Part shown: positions 1 through 9,057 of the stretch, one piece after another
Layout: every line of letters begins with the position of its first letter
Numbering within the stretch: the first letter of the stretch is position 1
The notes under the pieces: model-generated
Databases searched by the model: none
Told to the model about the DNA's origin: nothing
The model's input: the letters and a program-made list of their open reading frames with translations, nothing else
Translations under genes and position numbers: made by a program
Assembly: GCF_014217625.1 (NCBI RefSeq)
Contig: NZ_CP043641.1
Span: 3,720,001 to 3,784,000, forward strand
DNA from: Leifsonia shinshuensis
Lineage (GTDB): Bacteria; Actinomycetota; Actinomycetes; Actinomycetales; Microbacteriaceae
Direction of reading: 5' to 3'
Length of the DNA: 64,000 nt

Positions 1-92
1 CATGCTGTCGCGACCGCGTTCTCTTCCAGCACGGTGAGGGTGGCACGGGCGATGATGTTCTCAGCGACACGGATAATGGTGGGCTCCTCCAC
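1..92 (-). CDS. Partial CDS running off the left edge, unknown product
   Basis: A reverse-strand reading frame opens at a GTG at position 92 and stays open to the window edge, about 30 codons. It starts five bases after the stop of the ABC-F gene and is preceded by a GGGGGTGAGG ribosome-binding-like stretch inside that gene's end, so it is probably the next gene of the same transcript. The visible residues begin MEEPTIIRVAENIIAR and do not let me name a family. It could also be a chance extension. Confidence 0.4.
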   Translation of the reverse strand, partial: MEEPTIIRVAENIIARATLTVLEENAVATA

Positions 93-97
93 CGTCC

Positions 98-1726
98 TCA
101 CCCCCGGACCATCCGCCGGCGAGGGCCGACCGCCTGCACCAGTACCGGGAGACGTTGCGTGCGGTTCTCCTCGTAGTCTGCGAGGTTGCCTTCGTACCAG
201 TACCAGTGGCCGGGGTCGTCCGTTGCGCCTTCCCAGGCGAGGATATGGGTGGCGACACGGTTCAGGAACCACTGGTCGTGTGAGGTGATCATCGCTGAGC
301 CGTCGAAGTCGAGCAGCGCCTGCTCGAGCGCGATCAGCGTCTCTGTGTCCAGGTCGTTGCTCGGTTCATCCAACAGCAGAACGTTGCCGCCCTGCTTGAG
401 CGTCAGGGCGAGGTTCAAACGGTTGCGTTCGCCGCCTGAGTAGTCCTTCACTGGCTTCTCCTGGGATTGGCCGGTGAACCCGAACCGGGCAACGTACGCA
501 CGGGCTGGCACCTCCGTGTCCCCGAGACGGACGGTTGCTTCTCCGTCAGCGACGGCCTCCCACGCGGTGCGAGCCGCGTCGATGCCGCTGCGTGCCTGAT
601 CGACGTATGAGATCCGGACGGTCTCCCCGACATGGACCGCCCCGGAATCCGGTGCAAGACGACCGCTGATGATCTCGAACAGCGTGGTCTTGCCGACACC
701 GTTAGGACCGAGCACTCCAACGATGCCGCCTCGAGGGACCGTGAAGGAGACATGGTCCAGGACGACGCGCTCGTCGAACGCTTTCGAGACGGAGTCGAGC
801 TCGATCACGTTCGTTCCAAGCCGCGGGGGAGGCGGAATGAGCAGCTCACCAACCGGGACCTGCGAGTCACCATCCGGACGACGGCGGGCGTCGTCTTCGC
901 TGAGCGATGCGAACTCGCGTTCCAGCAACCGCAGGCGCTGCACGTCCCGCCGCCCATCCACACGGAAGTCAGCCAGCCGTCTCGCCAGGTAGTCGCTGTA
1001 ACCTCCGGCGAACACGTGGACCCGGCCATGTTCCACCTCGATGATTCGCCTGGCGACCATGTCAAGGAATGACCGGTCGTGGGTGATCGCGATGACGGTT
1101 CCTGGGTAGGCGGCCAGATGCTCCTGAAGCCAGTTGGTGCTGTCCGTGTCCAGGTGGTTCGTCGGCTCATCCAGTAGCAGCAGATCCGGCTGGGCCAGCA
1201 GCAGCCGACAGAGAGCAACGCGTCGACGTTCACCACCGGAGAGCGATGCGACGAACACCGGTCCGGGTGGGCAGCGCAGTGCGGTCATCGCCTGTTCAAC
1301 GCGGGATGCGACATCCCAACCGTCCACCCGGTCCAGGTACTCCTGCAGATCACCGAGTTCTGCCAGCGCTGCCTCAGACCCATCCGCTGCGAGCCGTCGC
1401 GCGGCGTCGTCGTAGAGGGCACGGGCGGTGATCGTGTCCGAGATCGCGTCCTCGATGTTCTCCAGGACCGTCTCGTCGTCACGAAGGACCGGTTCCTGCA
1501 TCAGGACGCCGACGCTGATGTCCGGAGCGGTCATTGCGCTTCCGGCCGTCAACGTGTCGGTACCGGCGATCACCCCCAGAAGTGTGGATTTACCGGCGCC
1601 GTTTGGACCGATGACGCCGACACGATCGTGCTCACTGATGGTGAGGTTGACGTTCTCAAGGATGTGTTTCGTACCGCGGGTGATCGTCGCGTTCTCGACC
1701 CGTGCGACCCAGTGTTCTCCTGACAT
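98..1726 (-). CDS. ettA: EttA-like ABC-F family ATPase
   Basis: This 542-residue protein has two ABC ATPase domains and no membrane segments, the ABC-F layout. Domain 1 shows GPNGAGKST near residue 41, LSGGERRR and LLLLDEPTNHLD. Domain 2 shows GPNGVGKTT, YSGGERNR and LLLDEPSNDLD. The stretch DGWDVASRVEQAMTALRC and the end WYEGNLADYEENR resemble EttA, the translation factor that gates the ribosome according to the ATP/ADP ratio; length also fits (about 555 in E. coli). The gene is preceded by a structured leader of the same type found before usp and eno here, so it seems part of the fluoride regulon. It is probably a second copy besides a chromosomal ettA, which cannot be checked here. A fluoride link is inference from context. 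Confidence 0.9.
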   Translation of the reverse strand: MSGEHWVARVENATITRGTKHILENVNLTISEHDRVGVIGPNGAGKSTLLGVIAGTDTLTAGSAMTAPDISVGVLMQEPVLRDDETVLENIEDAISDTITARALYDDAARRLAADGSEAALAELGDLQEYLDRVDGWDVASRVEQAMTALRCPPGPVFVASLSGGERRRVALCRLLLAQPDLLLLDEPTNHLDTDSTNWLQEHLAAYPGTVIAITHDRSFLDMVARRIIEVEHGRVHVFAGGYSDYLARRLADFRVDGRRDVQRLRLLEREFASLSEDDARRRPDGDSQVPVGELLIPPPPRLGTNVIELDSVSKAFDERVVLDHVSFTVPRGGIVGVLGPNGVGKTTLFEIISGRLAPDSGAVHVGETVRISYVDQARSGIDAARTAWEAVADGEATVRLGDTEVPARAYVARFGFTGQSQEKPVKDYSGGERNRLNLALTLKQGGNVLLLDEPSNDLDTETLIALEQALLDFDGSAMITSHDQWFLNRVATHILAWEGATDDPGHWYWYEGNLADYEENRTQRLPVLVQAVGPRRRMVRG

Positions 1727-1751
1727 GGCGGGCTCCCTACCGTTGCATCTA

Positions 1752-1809
1752 ACAGGTAGGGACCGTTGTCGACGTTCGCCGCGTTGTGGTGAGCCCCTCC
1801 ACCATCGCC
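1752..1809 (-). promoter_or_regulatory. Candidate structured leader RNA (second class), upstream of ABC-F
   Basis: On the reverse strand a hairpin GGTG/CACC encloses the loop GAGGGGCT. A small second stem CGGC/GTCG follows, then CGACAACGGTCCCTACC. The loop GGGGCT can pair with GGTCCC downstream, giving a pseudoknot. The tail CCCTACC is complementary to GGTAGGGAG, which holds the ribosome binding site of the ABC-F gene. The same layout recurs before usp (17156) and eno (19509). The fold resembles the fluoride riboswitch, but the GATGG core is different. Ligand unknown. Confidence 0.6.
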
Positions 1810-1859
1810 GACCTCACACGATACTCCGGCCGAAACGAGGGGGCTAGAGTGACGATCAC

Positions 1860-1922
1860 GGCGATGGACCCCGCCGGAACGGCAACGTTCGAACCGCAAC
1901 GCACGCTGATGGGCCTACACGC
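1860..1922 (+). promoter_or_regulatory. Fluoride riboswitch (crcB motif), upstream of DUF211
   Basis: The leader shows the crcB-motif signatures in order: GGCGATGG with a closing CGCC, an extra hairpin GAACG/CGTTC, then AACCGC, then GCTGATGGGCCTAC. These match the pattern known for fluoride aptamers. The tail CCTACACG is largely complementary to CGTGGAGG (1932-1939), the ribosome binding site of the next gene, which suggests that fluoride binding frees translation. The stem before GCTGATGG is weak in this copy. Confidence 0.8.
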
Positions 1923-1945
1923 TTTCGTTAACGTGGAGGTCACTC

Positions 1946-2230
1946 ATGCCTATCCGCCGGCTTGCGATGGATGTCGACAAGGTCGTCGACCGCCCAGACA
2001 TGGTCAGCCTGGCCCGCGCAATCGAGCAGGTCTCCGGCGTCACCGCGGTGAACGTGACCGTCACCGAGATCGATGTGGAGACCGTCGGCACCGACATCAC
2101 GGTCGAAGGTGACGACATCGACACGGAAGCGCTGTTCCGCGCCATCGAGACGGTGGGGGCGGTCCTGCACAGCATCGACGAGGTCGTCGCTGGGGATCAC
2201 ATCATCGAGCGTGTGGCCCGCGTGCGCTGA
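1946..2230 (+). CDS. DUF211 family protein
   Basis: This 94-residue soluble protein matches the DUF211 family, known mainly from archaea. It has the family's start (MPIRRLAMDV), the central VNVTVTEIDVET, VEGDDIDTEAL and the closing SIDEVVAGD. The fold expected for the family is ferredoxin-like, often oligomeric; no biochemical role is established. It is directly preceded by a fluoride riboswitch and a GTGGAGGT ribosome binding site six bases before the ATG. The stop lies two bases before the next gene, a VIT-like membrane protein, so the two are co-transcribed and probably work together. Cation or fluoride handling is my inference from this context. Confidence 0.85.
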   Translation: MPIRRLAMDVDKVVDRPDMVSLARAIEQVSGVTAVNVTVTEIDVETVGTDITVEGDDIDTEALFRAIETVGAVLHSIDEVVAGDHIIERVARVR

Positions 2231-2232
2231 CC

Positions 2233-2778
2233 ATGACCGTCGCCGAGTTCGCCCGAACATTGCCGACTCTCCCGTTGGTGCTGGGCGTCACCGACGGGAT
2301 GCTGAACGCGCTCACCCTCGCCGGCGGGGCGCTCCTGCGGGACGGTGCTGGAAGCCTGACCCTCATGCTGGCCCTACGAGTTGGGATCGCCGCCTTGGTG
2401 ACTGCTGCGTTCACTGTGTTCGTCGCGGACTACGCTGAACGCCGTTCGGCTCTGGTGCGTGCAGCAAAGCAACTCAACATGACGGAGCCGGGACGGCTCG
2501 CCGCCACCAACCTGGGCCGCAAAGCGCTGCGGGAGTCATTCGTAGCGATGATCGTCGCCGCCGGTGCAAGCCTGGTAGGCGCCGGCGCTCCGCTTGCGGT
2601 CGGCGCAATTCTTCCCGGGCCCGCCTGGATTGTCGTGGCGCTCACGATCGCGTTGCTCGGCGGTTTCGGGTGGTTGCTCGGCGGGCTGCTCGCAGGGCGT
2701 CGCGGTTTCTGGGCGGCGTCGATGACGGTCGGTGGGGTGGCGGTGACCGCGATCGGCGTGTGGCTCAACATCGCCTGA
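2233..2778 (+). CDS. VIT1/CCC1-like membrane protein
   Basis: This 181-residue protein has about five hydrophobic segments. Its start, [19 protein letters not shown], resembles the first helix of VIT1/CCC1 vacuolar iron transporter relatives, which carry divalent metals across membranes. After two segments there is a soluble stretch of about 50 residues ([18 protein letters not shown]), where VIT proteins place a metal-binding region, then the remaining helices. It follows DUF211 by two bases and so falls under the same fluoride riboswitch. Export of a metal or relief of metal-fluoride stress is plausible but not shown. The family call is moderate because the sequence is short and divergent. 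Confidence 0.65.
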   Translation: MTVAEFARTLPTLPLVLGVTDGMLNALTLAGGALLRDGAGSLTLMLALRVGIAALVTAAFTVFVADYAERRSALVRAAKQLNMTEPGRLAATNLGRKALRESFVAMIVAAGASLVGAGAPLAVGAILPGPAWIVVALTIALLGGFGWLLGGLLAGRRGFWAASMTVGGVAVTAIGVWLNIA

Positions 2779-2817
2779 TTTCCTTCCGCACGGGATTCTC
2801 CGCTACGATCGCGGGAC

Positions 2818-2877
2818 GGCGATGGATCCCGCCGGAGCGACAGCTCGAACCGCCACGACGGCCGATGGTTCCTACTT
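2818..2877 (+). promoter_or_regulatory. Fluoride riboswitch (crcB motif), upstream of glnA
   Basis: The leader reads GGCGATGG, loop, CCGCC, then an extra hairpin (GAGCGACAGCTC), AACCGCC, GGCCGATGGTTCCTAC, matching the crcB motif. The tail CCTACTT is exactly complementary to AAGTAGG at 2894-2900, next to the GTG start of glnA. This supports control of translation by sequestering the ribosome binding site. Confidence 0.8.
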
Positions 2878-2906
2878 CTCCGACATCGACGGAAAGTAGG
2901 ACAGCT

Positions 2907-4331
2907 GTGTTCACTTCAGGTTCCGAAGCGCTCGGCTTCATCGCCGATACGAAGGTCCGATTCCTGGACGTGCGCTTCACTGACCTGCCCGGTGTGCAGC
3001 AGCATCTGACCGTCCCGGCAGACACGGTCGACGAAGCCTTCTTCACCGAAGGGATCGCCTTCGACGGTTCCTCGATCCGCGGCTTCGCGTCGATCCACGA
3101 GTCGGACATGCAGCTGATCCCGGATGTCTCGACCGCGTACATCGACCCGTTCCGTGTCGAGCGGACCCTGATCATGGTCTTCGACATCTACAACCCCCGC
3201 AATGGCGAGATCTACTCGAAGGACCCGCGTCAGGTCGCCAAGAAGGCGGAGAAGTACCTCGCCTCCACCGGCATCGCGGACACCGCGTTCTTCGCGCCGG
3301 AGGCCGAGTTCTACATCTTCGACGACGTGCGCTACGAGGTGAAGCAGAACTCCAGCTTCTACGCGGTGGACTCCGAGGAGGGCGCCTGGAACTCCGGCCG
3401 CGTCGAAGAGGGTGGCAACCTCGGCAACAAGACCCCGTACAAGGGCGGCTACTTCCCGGTGAGCCCGGTCGACAAGCAGGCGGACCTCCGCGACGACATC
3501 TCGCTGAAGCTGATCGACGCCGGTCTCATCCTGGAGCGCGCGCACCACGAGGTGGGCACCGGCGGTCAGGCGGAGATCAACTACCGCTTCGACACGATGG
3601 TCCACGCGGCGGACGACATCCTGAAGTTCAAGTACATCGTCAAGAACACCGCCGAGCTGTGGGGCAAGACCGCCACCTTCATGCCGAAGCCGCTGTTCGG
3701 CGACAACGGTTCGGGCATGCACACCCACCAGTCGCTGTGGAACGACGGCAAGCCGCTGTTCTACGACGAGGCCGGCTACGGCGGCCTCTCCGACATCGCC
3801 CGCTGGTACATCGGCGGCCTCCTCAAGCACGCCCCGGCGGTGCTGGCCTTCACGAACCCCACAGTGAACTCGTTCCACCGCCTGGTCCCCGGCTTCGAGG
3901 CCCCGGTCAACCTGGTCTACTCGGCCGGAAACCGCTCCGCCTCCATCCGCATCCCGATCACGGGCACCAACGCGAAGGCCAAGCGCATCGAGTTCCGCGC
4001 GCCCGACGCCTCCGGCAACCCGTACCTCGCGTTCGCCGCCCAGCTCATGGCCGGCCTCGACGGCATCAAGAACCGCATCGAGCCGCACGAGCCGGTCGAC
4101 AAGGACCTCTACGAGCTGCCGCCCGAGGAGGCCAAGAACATTCCCCAGGTTCCGGCATCGCTGGGCGAGGCCCTCGACGCGCTCGAGGCCGACCACGACT
4201 TCCTCACCGCAGGCGGCGTGTTCAGCCAGGAGCTCATCGAGACCTGGATCGAGTACAAGCGCGAGAAGGAGATCAAGCCCCTCGCCCAGCGTCCCCACCC
4301 GTTCGAGTACGAGCTCTATTACGGCGTCTGA
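2907..4331 (+). CDS. glnA: Glutamine synthetase, type I
   Basis: The 474-residue product is a full-length type I glutamine synthetase, which forms glutamine from glutamate, ammonia and ATP as a cytoplasmic dodecamer. Visible signatures include [45 protein letters not shown] and NRSASIRIP. It also has DLYELPPEE, which holds the tyrosine adenylylated in the regulated actinobacterial enzymes. I chose the GTG at 2907 because it follows AGTAGGA at good spacing and gives the family length; an upstream in-frame ATG at 2670 would run through the riboswitch. A fluoride riboswitch in its leader is unusual for glnA. The enzyme uses Mg or Mn and an acyl-phosphate intermediate, so fluoride sensitivity is plausible. 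It is likely an extra copy. Confidence 0.95.
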   Translation: MFTSGSEALGFIADTKVRFLDVRFTDLPGVQQHLTVPADTVDEAFFTEGIAFDGSSIRGFASIHESDMQLIPDVSTAYIDPFRVERTLIMVFDIYNPRNGEIYSKDPRQVAKKAEKYLASTGIADTAFFAPEAEFYIFDDVRYEVKQNSSFYAVDSEEGAWNSGRVEEGGNLGNKTPYKGGYFPVSPVDKQADLRDDISLKLIDAGLILERAHHEVGTGGQAEINYRFDTMVHAADDILKFKYIVKNTAELWGKTATFMPKPLFGDNGSGMHTHQSLWNDGKPLFYDEAGYGGLSDIARWYIGGLLKHAPAVLAFTNPTVNSFHRLVPGFEAPVNLVYSAGNRSASIRIPITGTNAKAKRIEFRAPDASGNPYLAFAAQLMAGLDGIKNRIEPHEPVDKDLYELPPEEAKNIPQVPASLGEALDALEADHDFLTAGGVFSQELIETWIEYKREKEIKPLAQRPHPFEYELYYGV

Positions 4332-4381
4332 AATGACGGCCGCCATCACGACTTCTGCCGGAGTACCGGCAGAGCCAGAAC

Positions 4382-4461
4382 GCTCCCGCGCCGCTATGGG
4401 TTCGTCCACGGGCCCGGCGCGGGAGCCAGAGGGGGAACGTCCTTCGCCGAGGCGTTCCCCC
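4382..4461 (+). terminator. Two strong hairpins between glnA and the MFS gene
   Basis: Two perfect stem-loops fill the gap. The first has 12-bp arms, GCTCCCGCGCCG (4382-4393) and its complement (4415-4426). The second has 9-bp arms, GGGGGAACG (4431-4439) and CGTTCCCCC (4453-4461). No run of T follows either, so they may be attenuators or processing signals rather than a classical terminator. I see no fluoride-riboswitch core here. Confidence 0.5.
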
Positions 4462-4490
4462 TCGACCTGACACCTTCGGAGGATACGCCG

Positions 4491-5720
4491 ATGAGCGAAC
4501 CACGTGACACGGGCACAGGGCCCGACGAACGCTGGATCACGCCGGGCGTCGTCTCGATCGGCGCGGCGAGCTTCTTCTCCGACTCCGGACACGAGATCGC
4601 CACGAGTGTGATGCCCGCATTCCTCACCAGCGTGCTTGGCGGCTCGGCAGCAGCGCTCGGCGTCATCGAAGGGATAAGCGACGCCCTCACGGGTGTCACC
4701 AAGGTCGTTGGCGGACCGCTCGCGAACGACCCGGCCCGTCGCCGGTCGCTGGCAACGGGCGGGTACATCGTCACGGCCGTCGCGACCGCGGCGATCGGTC
4801 TGGCGACTGCCGTCTGGCAGGTCGGGGTCCTCCGCGCGTTCGCCTGGGCGGCACGCGGGATCCGCTCCCCCGCCCGTGATTCGCTCCTGGGTTCACTTGC
4901 GAACCCGAACGCCTACGGGAAGTCGTTCGGCATCGAGCGCGCCGGCGACAACCTCGGTGCGGTCGTCGGCCCACTCCTTGCCGCCGGCCTGGTCGCCTGG
5001 GTGGGCATTCGACCGGCGATATGGTTCGCGTTCATCCCCGGGATCCTCGCCGCCGTCGCGATCATCGTCGCCGCCAGAGAGGCCAAGCGACGCCTCGGCG
5101 ATCAGACGAAAGAGCGAGTACGGCTCAATATCGCCGGGCTCCGCTCAGCAGGCCTTGGCCGCCCTTTGCTGCCGATCCTGTTGTTCGAGTGCGGCAACTT
5201 GGCGACGACCATGCTGATCCTCCGCTCGACAGATCAGCTCACTGCATTGGGCTTCGCGTCCGCCGCGTCGCTGGCGATCCTGTTCTACGCCGGCCACAAC
5301 GCCATCGCCGCCGCGATCTCCTTCATCGGCGGTGTATGGCTCGACCGCGCCGGGCCACGTATCGTGTTCGCCGCTGGTGCTGCTGCGTACGTGCTCGGCT
5401 ACGCGGCGTTCTCCGTGCCCGGTGTCGGATGGGCGCTTCTTCTGCTCGGGTTCATCTTGGCCGGCGCGGGTATCGGACTCGCTGAAACGGCCGAGTCCGC
5501 CCTTGTTGCGCGTGCACTTCCCGATCGGGTGCGCGGAACTGGTTTCGGCGTTCTCGGTGGCGTCCAGGCGATCGGCAACATCGTCGGAACCGTCGTCGCA
5601 GGCATCCTCTACACAACACTTTCACCGACCGCAGCGTTCATCTACGCGGCCGCATGGATGCTGCTTTCTTTCGCCGCCTCGGCCTTCTTCACCAACCCCA
5701 GTTCAGAGAGGACACCCTGA
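4491..5720 (+). CDS. MFS transporter
   Basis: This 409-residue protein has about twelve hydrophobic helices and an MFS-type arrangement. A conserved loop lies between helices 2 and 3 ([13 protein letters not shown]), and a charged cytoplasmic loop follows helix 6 ([12 protein letters not shown]). The start ATG follows GGAGGAT. Its stop overlaps the ATG of ppa by one base (TGATG), so transporter and pyrophosphatase are translated together. Substrate cannot be read from sequence. Placement between riboswitch-controlled glnA and ppa suggests that it belongs to the fluoride response, possibly as an exporter. Confidence 0.85.
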   Translation: MSEPRDTGTGPDERWITPGVVSIGAASFFSDSGHEIATSVMPAFLTSVLGGSAAALGVIEGISDALTGVTKVVGGPLANDPARRRSLATGGYIVTAVATAAIGLATAVWQVGVLRAFAWAARGIRSPARDSLLGSLANPNAYGKSFGIERAGDNLGAVVGPLLAAGLVAWVGIRPAIWFAFIPGILAAVAIIVAAREAKRRLGDQTKERVRLNIAGLRSAGLGRPLLPILLFECGNLATTMLILRSTDQLTALGFASAASLAILFYAGHNAIAAAISFIGGVWLDRAGPRIVFAAGAAAYVLGYAAFSVPGVGWALLLLGFILAGAGIGLAETAESALVARALPDRVRGTGFGVLGGVQAIGNIVGTVVAGILYTTLSPTAAFIYAAAWMLLSFAASAFFTNPSSERTP

Positions 5721-6211
5721 TGCAGTTCGACGTGACCATCGAGATCCCCGCAGGTAGCAACAACAAGTACGAGATCGATCACGAGACCGGTCGGCTGCGG
5801 TTGGACCGGACACTCTTCTCGTCCATGGTGTATCCGGTCGACTACGGATTCATCCCCGACACTCTCGGTGAAGACGGTGATCCTCTCGACGCGTTTGTCC
5901 TGCTCGGGGCACCGGTCGTCCCGAACGTCGATGTCGCTACACGACCTGTCGGGGTCCTGCGCATGACGGACGAGGCAGGCATCGACTGGAAGATCCTCTG
6001 CGTACCCGACGTGGATCCCCGCTGGGCTAGCATCCAGGACGTTGCGGACGTCCCGCAGGAGCTGCTGGCCAAGATCGAGCACTTCTTCGCCCAGTACAAG
6101 GAGCTCGAGCCTGGCAAGCACGCCGACATTGCCGGCTGGGGCGGCAAAGCGGAAGCCGAGCAGATCGTCCGCGACGCACTCGCCCGCGAACGAGACCGCG
6201 TCGACCACTGA
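5720..6211 (+). CDS. ppa: Inorganic pyrophosphatase, family I
   Basis: The 163-residue cytoplasmic enzyme hydrolyses pyrophosphate to phosphate using Mg. The family I signatures are present: KYEID near residue 14, [21 protein letters not shown] with the Mg-binding aspartates, and PDVDPRW. Its size fits the actinobacterial enzymes. I start at the ATG at 5720, which overlaps the MFS stop and follows AGAGAGGA; a longer reading frame from 5654 lies inside the MFS gene. Fluoride is a classical inhibitor of this enzyme family, which explains an extra copy in this cluster. It converges on the hydrogenase-like operon with only 18 bases between. Confidence 0.95.
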   Translation: MQFDVTIEIPAGSNNKYEIDHETGRLRLDRTLFSSMVYPVDYGFIPDTLGEDGDPLDAFVLLGAPVVPNVDVATRPVGVLRMTDEAGIDWKILCVPDVDPRWASIQDVADVPQELLAKIEHFFAQYKELEPGKHADIAGWGGKAEAEQIVRDALARERDRVDH

Positions 6212-6229
6212 TCCCGTCGGCGTCGGCCG

Positions 6230-8266
6230 TCAGGCCAACGCGGTCACCACGACGATGACCGCGAGCAGCGCGATCAGCATGTACGCCATGTAGGCGTCGA
6301 GCCGCCCGGACTGGAGCTTTCGTGCTGCCGCGACCACAGCACGGACCGCGGGAAGCAACGGGCGATAGAGGTAGCGCTGAACGACGTCGGTGACATCCAC
6401 GACGTATCCGAGCCGGGCGGACGCAGCGGCGGGCCGGCCCCCAGACGAGCCGGCATCCGGGCTCAGCTCCCGCAGCTCATGCCGAGTCATCAAGAGGGCG
6501 GCGAGGACCTTGCGGATCGGGTTGGCAAACCCGTAGGAGGTGTAGCCGGTGCGTCCTGGGGCCCCCTCAGATCCAGAGGTCCAAGCGGGTGTACGCCGTA
6601 CCCGCCAGAATCGGCGGCCGGAGAAAACGATGGCGACGACGATGGTGATCACGACGTAGGCGGGGATCACGATCCACAGTAACGTCGGCGAGAGAGCGGA
6701 GAAGTCCGCGAACACCGGTTGGAGAACCCACCCACCGGCCAGGGCGCCATTAGTTGTCGTCCCGGCGATCGGACGTATCCCCGCCGCGATCATCACGACC
6801 ACGAGCGGAGCCACGGCGGCGACTCCGAGACAGGCAGCAGCCAACAGGCCCGTCGCCGCCCGATGGGTCCACGACCGTTCAGCCTCGCGATGAGCGGGCT
6901 GAGGGTTCGCGGGCTTGCCGAACGCAGTGAGCCCGACCAGGCGTACGAAGGCAATCCCGGAGACACCGATCGTGAGGGCGACAAGGATGCCGCAGACCGC
7001 CATGCACAGCTGCAGCGGCAACTGCCCGACCCGAAACTGCTGCATCAGCGCCTCCAGGGTCATCCACTCGGAGGCGAACCCGGCTGTCAGCGGCATTCCG
7101 GCGAGGGTGAGTCCACCGACGACGAGCCCGACGCCAGTGAATGGCAATGTCCGTGCTACACCGCGAAGTTGGTCGAGGTCGGTGGTGCCGAGCCCCACCT
7201 CCACGGCGTTCGCGCTGATGAACAACAGCGACTTCGCCGCGGCGTGCGTGATCACCTGGAGCGTGCCGGCCAAGAGGCCCACCGCCACCAGCTGCTTCGA
7301 CCCGATCGTTTCGCCGACCAGCGCCACCGCGAAACCCGCACCGATCACCCCTGCGTTCTCGACGCTCGACCAGGCGATCAGGCCGCGCAGGTCCGCGTGG
7401 ACGGCGGCGTGGGCGATTCCGAGGATGGCCGACACCCCGGCGAGCAGGAGGACGGCGCAGGTCAGCCAGGTCGGTGGGGCGCCGAGGACGTCGAGTGTCC
7501 TCCACAGCCCGTAGAAGCCGGCGTTCACAGCCATGCCGGCCAGCAGCGCGCGGACAGGACCTGGAGCGGCCGAGTAGCTCGGCGGCAGCCAAACGTGGGC
7601 AGGGACGAGTCCCACTTTCACCGCAAATCCTGCGAGCAGGAGCGTGTAGCCGAGCGCCGTCCACGCGCCCGGATGCCGACCGAGCTCGGACAGGGCGATC
7701 GAACCGGATTGCGCGGCGAGGACGCCGCCACCGAGGAGGAGCAGCGCACCGCTGGTCTTGCTGAATCCGGCGGCGAGAACAGCTGCTCGCCCCCGCCCTG
7801 CCCTCCTGCGGTCGTAGCCGACGGCCAGATAGAAGGAGAAGCCCAGCAGCTCCCACCCGGCGAGAAGCGTGAACAGGTCGTTCGCGGTCAGCACCAGCCC
7901 GACGGCGAGCCCGACGAGCGCGGCCGCCGAGCCAAGCCGCGGTCTGGATGCTCCACCGCGGGTGAGGCCAACCAGAAAGGCAGGGACTGCGACGCCGAAG
8001 GTGATCACGAGGAACAACCCGGTCAATGAGTCGACATGGAGCCCGATCGCGCCGAGTGGCGGGGACGACTCGAGCGTGGTGGACTCGCCGGTTCCGGCAA
8101 GTGCACGGGCGCCGACGACGACAAGCAGCAGGGAAGCCAGGACGGAGAGCGTCCAGGACGTCGCCGCGGCGATGCGCGACCAGCGCCGAGCGTCGGAGTC
8201 CACGCGGAGCGCCAGCCAGCCGACGGCGCCGGCGGCGAGGAAGAGTAGGAGACCGAGCACCGTCAC
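6230..8266 (-). CDS. HyfB/HycC-like proton-conducting membrane subunit
   Basis: The 678-residue protein is a large antiporter-like subunit of the NuoL/HyfB family, with about 14-16 membrane helices. The conserved core is visible: LFTLLAGWELLGFSFYLAVG with the helix 5 Glu, the broken-helix lysines in GFAVKVGLVPAHVWLP, and ITHAAAKSLLF. In complex I and group 4 hydrogenases these subunits move H+ or Na+. It is the last gene of the operon and its GTG start overlaps the previous stop (GTGA) with AAGGAGA upstream. I prefer 8266 to upstream in-frame starts that lie inside the ferredoxin gene. It should form the membrane arm with the HyfF- and HyfC-like subunits. Confidence 0.88.
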   Translation of the reverse strand: MTVLGLLLFLAAGAVGWLALRVDSDARRWSRIAAATSWTLSVLASLLLVVVGARALAGTGESTTLESSPPLGAIGLHVDSLTGLFLVITFGVAVPAFLVGLTRGGASRPRLGSAAALVGLAVGLVLTANDLFTLLAGWELLGFSFYLAVGYDRRRAGRGRAAVLAAGFSKTSGALLLLGGGVLAAQSGSIALSELGRHPGAWTALGYTLLLAGFAVKVGLVPAHVWLPPSYSAAPGPVRALLAGMAVNAGFYGLWRTLDVLGAPPTWLTCAVLLLAGVSAILGIAHAAVHADLRGLIAWSSVENAGVIGAGFAVALVGETIGSKQLVAVGLLAGTLQVITHAAAKSLLFISANAVEVGLGTTDLDQLRGVARTLPFTGVGLVVGGLTLAGMPLTAGFASEWMTLEALMQQFRVGQLPLQLCMAVCGILVALTIGVSGIAFVRLVGLTAFGKPANPQPAHREAERSWTHRAATGLLAAACLGVAAVAPLVVVMIAAGIRPIAGTTTNGALAGGWVLQPVFADFSALSPTLLWIVIPAYVVITIVVAIVFSGRRFWRVRRTPAWTSGSEGAPGRTGYTSYGFANPIRKVLAALLMTRHELRELSPDAGSSGGRPAAASARLGYVVDVTDVVQRYLYRPLLPAVRAVVAAARKLQSGRLDAYMAYMLIALLAVIVVVTALA

Positions 8267-9057
8267 CGTCGCGTCTCCTTCCGGGCGGGCAGCCGGTCGA
8301 GGGCGAGCAGGATCCCGTGCAGGATCGCGAACGGGGAGGCCGGCGAGCCGGGCACCCACACGTCGACGTCGAGGAGGCCGCCGATGCCGCCGGACGTGGC
8401 GTACCCGCTGCCGACGATCCCGCCGCTGATGGCATCCACCCCGGTAGCGATCACGACGGTCGGGGTCGGCATGGCGTCCAGGGTGGTGAGGAGCGCGTCG
8501 GTCATCCCGTGGGCGCCGAGCCCGGTGACGAGGAGGATGTCGGCGTGACGCGGGCTGGCGGTGAAGAACAGGCCGAGGCGGTGGAGATCGTAGACGGGGT
8601 TGGTGAGCGCCTGCACCTCCCACTCGTCCGACCCGTCCGAGCCGGTGTCGACGTGGCGCAGGTGCACGGATTGGCGCAGCCGCCGCACCCGGGTGGCGAG
8701 CTCGGCGCGAACGGCACGGAGAGCGTCCTCGGTCTCGGCGGGTTCGCCGACGACGATGCTGCGACGGGTGAGATCGGCGACGTCGGAGCCCTCCCGCCAC
8801 GCGAAGGTGTGCGGCGCGATGAGCGGGCACCGGCCGCAGAGGATGCACCGGCCGCGGTCGAGTCGCAGCCTCCCGTCGTCCCCGCGGTAGATGGCTTCGG
8901 TGGGGCACGCATCGATGGCGCGATCCGTGTCCCGGTCGTCCGCCTCGGCCGAGGTGATGTCGATGGTGCCTGCGAACCCGTCACCGTATTCGTCTGGTCG
9001 TTGCGGCCAACGGGTGGTGATCACTCCGTCGCGGAGTCCTCGTGTTGCCCACGGCAT
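8263..9057 (-). CDS. Ferredoxin plus NuoB/HycG-like small subunit, lacking proximal-cluster cysteines
   Basis: This 264-residue fusion has an N-terminal ferredoxin-like part. It keeps four cysteines, DACPTEAI near residue 51 and CILCGRC near residue 71, enough for one [4Fe-4S] cluster. A NuoB/HycG-like domain follows, recognisable from FFTASPRHADILLVTGLG, SGGI and VDVWVPGSP. In hydrogenases and complex I four cysteines of this domain hold the proximal (N2-type) cluster. Here all are gone: the CxxC site reads SDEW, the second site reads TGVDA, and PGCPP has become PGSPA. The gene directly follows the large subunit and overlaps hyfB by four bases. A classical electron path to a NiFe site therefore seems impossible. 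Confidence 0.85.
   Translation of the reverse strand: MPWATRGLRDGVITTRWPQRPDEYGDGFAGTIDITSAEADDRDTDRAIDACPTEAIYRGDDGRLRLDRGRCILCGRCPLIAPHTFAWREGSDVADLTRRSIVVGEPAETEDALRAVRAELATRVRRLRQSVHLRHVDTGSDGSDEWEVQALTNPVYDLHRLGLFFTASPRHADILLVTGLGAHGMTDALLTTLDAMPTPTVVIATGVDAISGGIVGSGYATSGGIGGLLDVDVWVPGSPASPFAILHGILLALDRLPARKETRR

Noticed and set aside
2670..2906. N-terminal extension of glutamine synthetase from an upstream ATG
   Set aside because: It overlaps the VIT-like gene and runs through the fluoride riboswitch; the GTG at 2907 gives the family length and has a ribosome site.
4382..4461. A fluoride riboswitch before the MFS-ppa genes
   Set aside because: Two strong hairpins are present, but no GATGG or TGATGGC core and no pairing to the ribosome site could be found.
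2916..4592. A 558-codon reverse-strand frame opposite glnA
   Set aside because: It is the shadow of a high-GC gene: Val/Glu/Arg-rich, no domain and no ribosome site.
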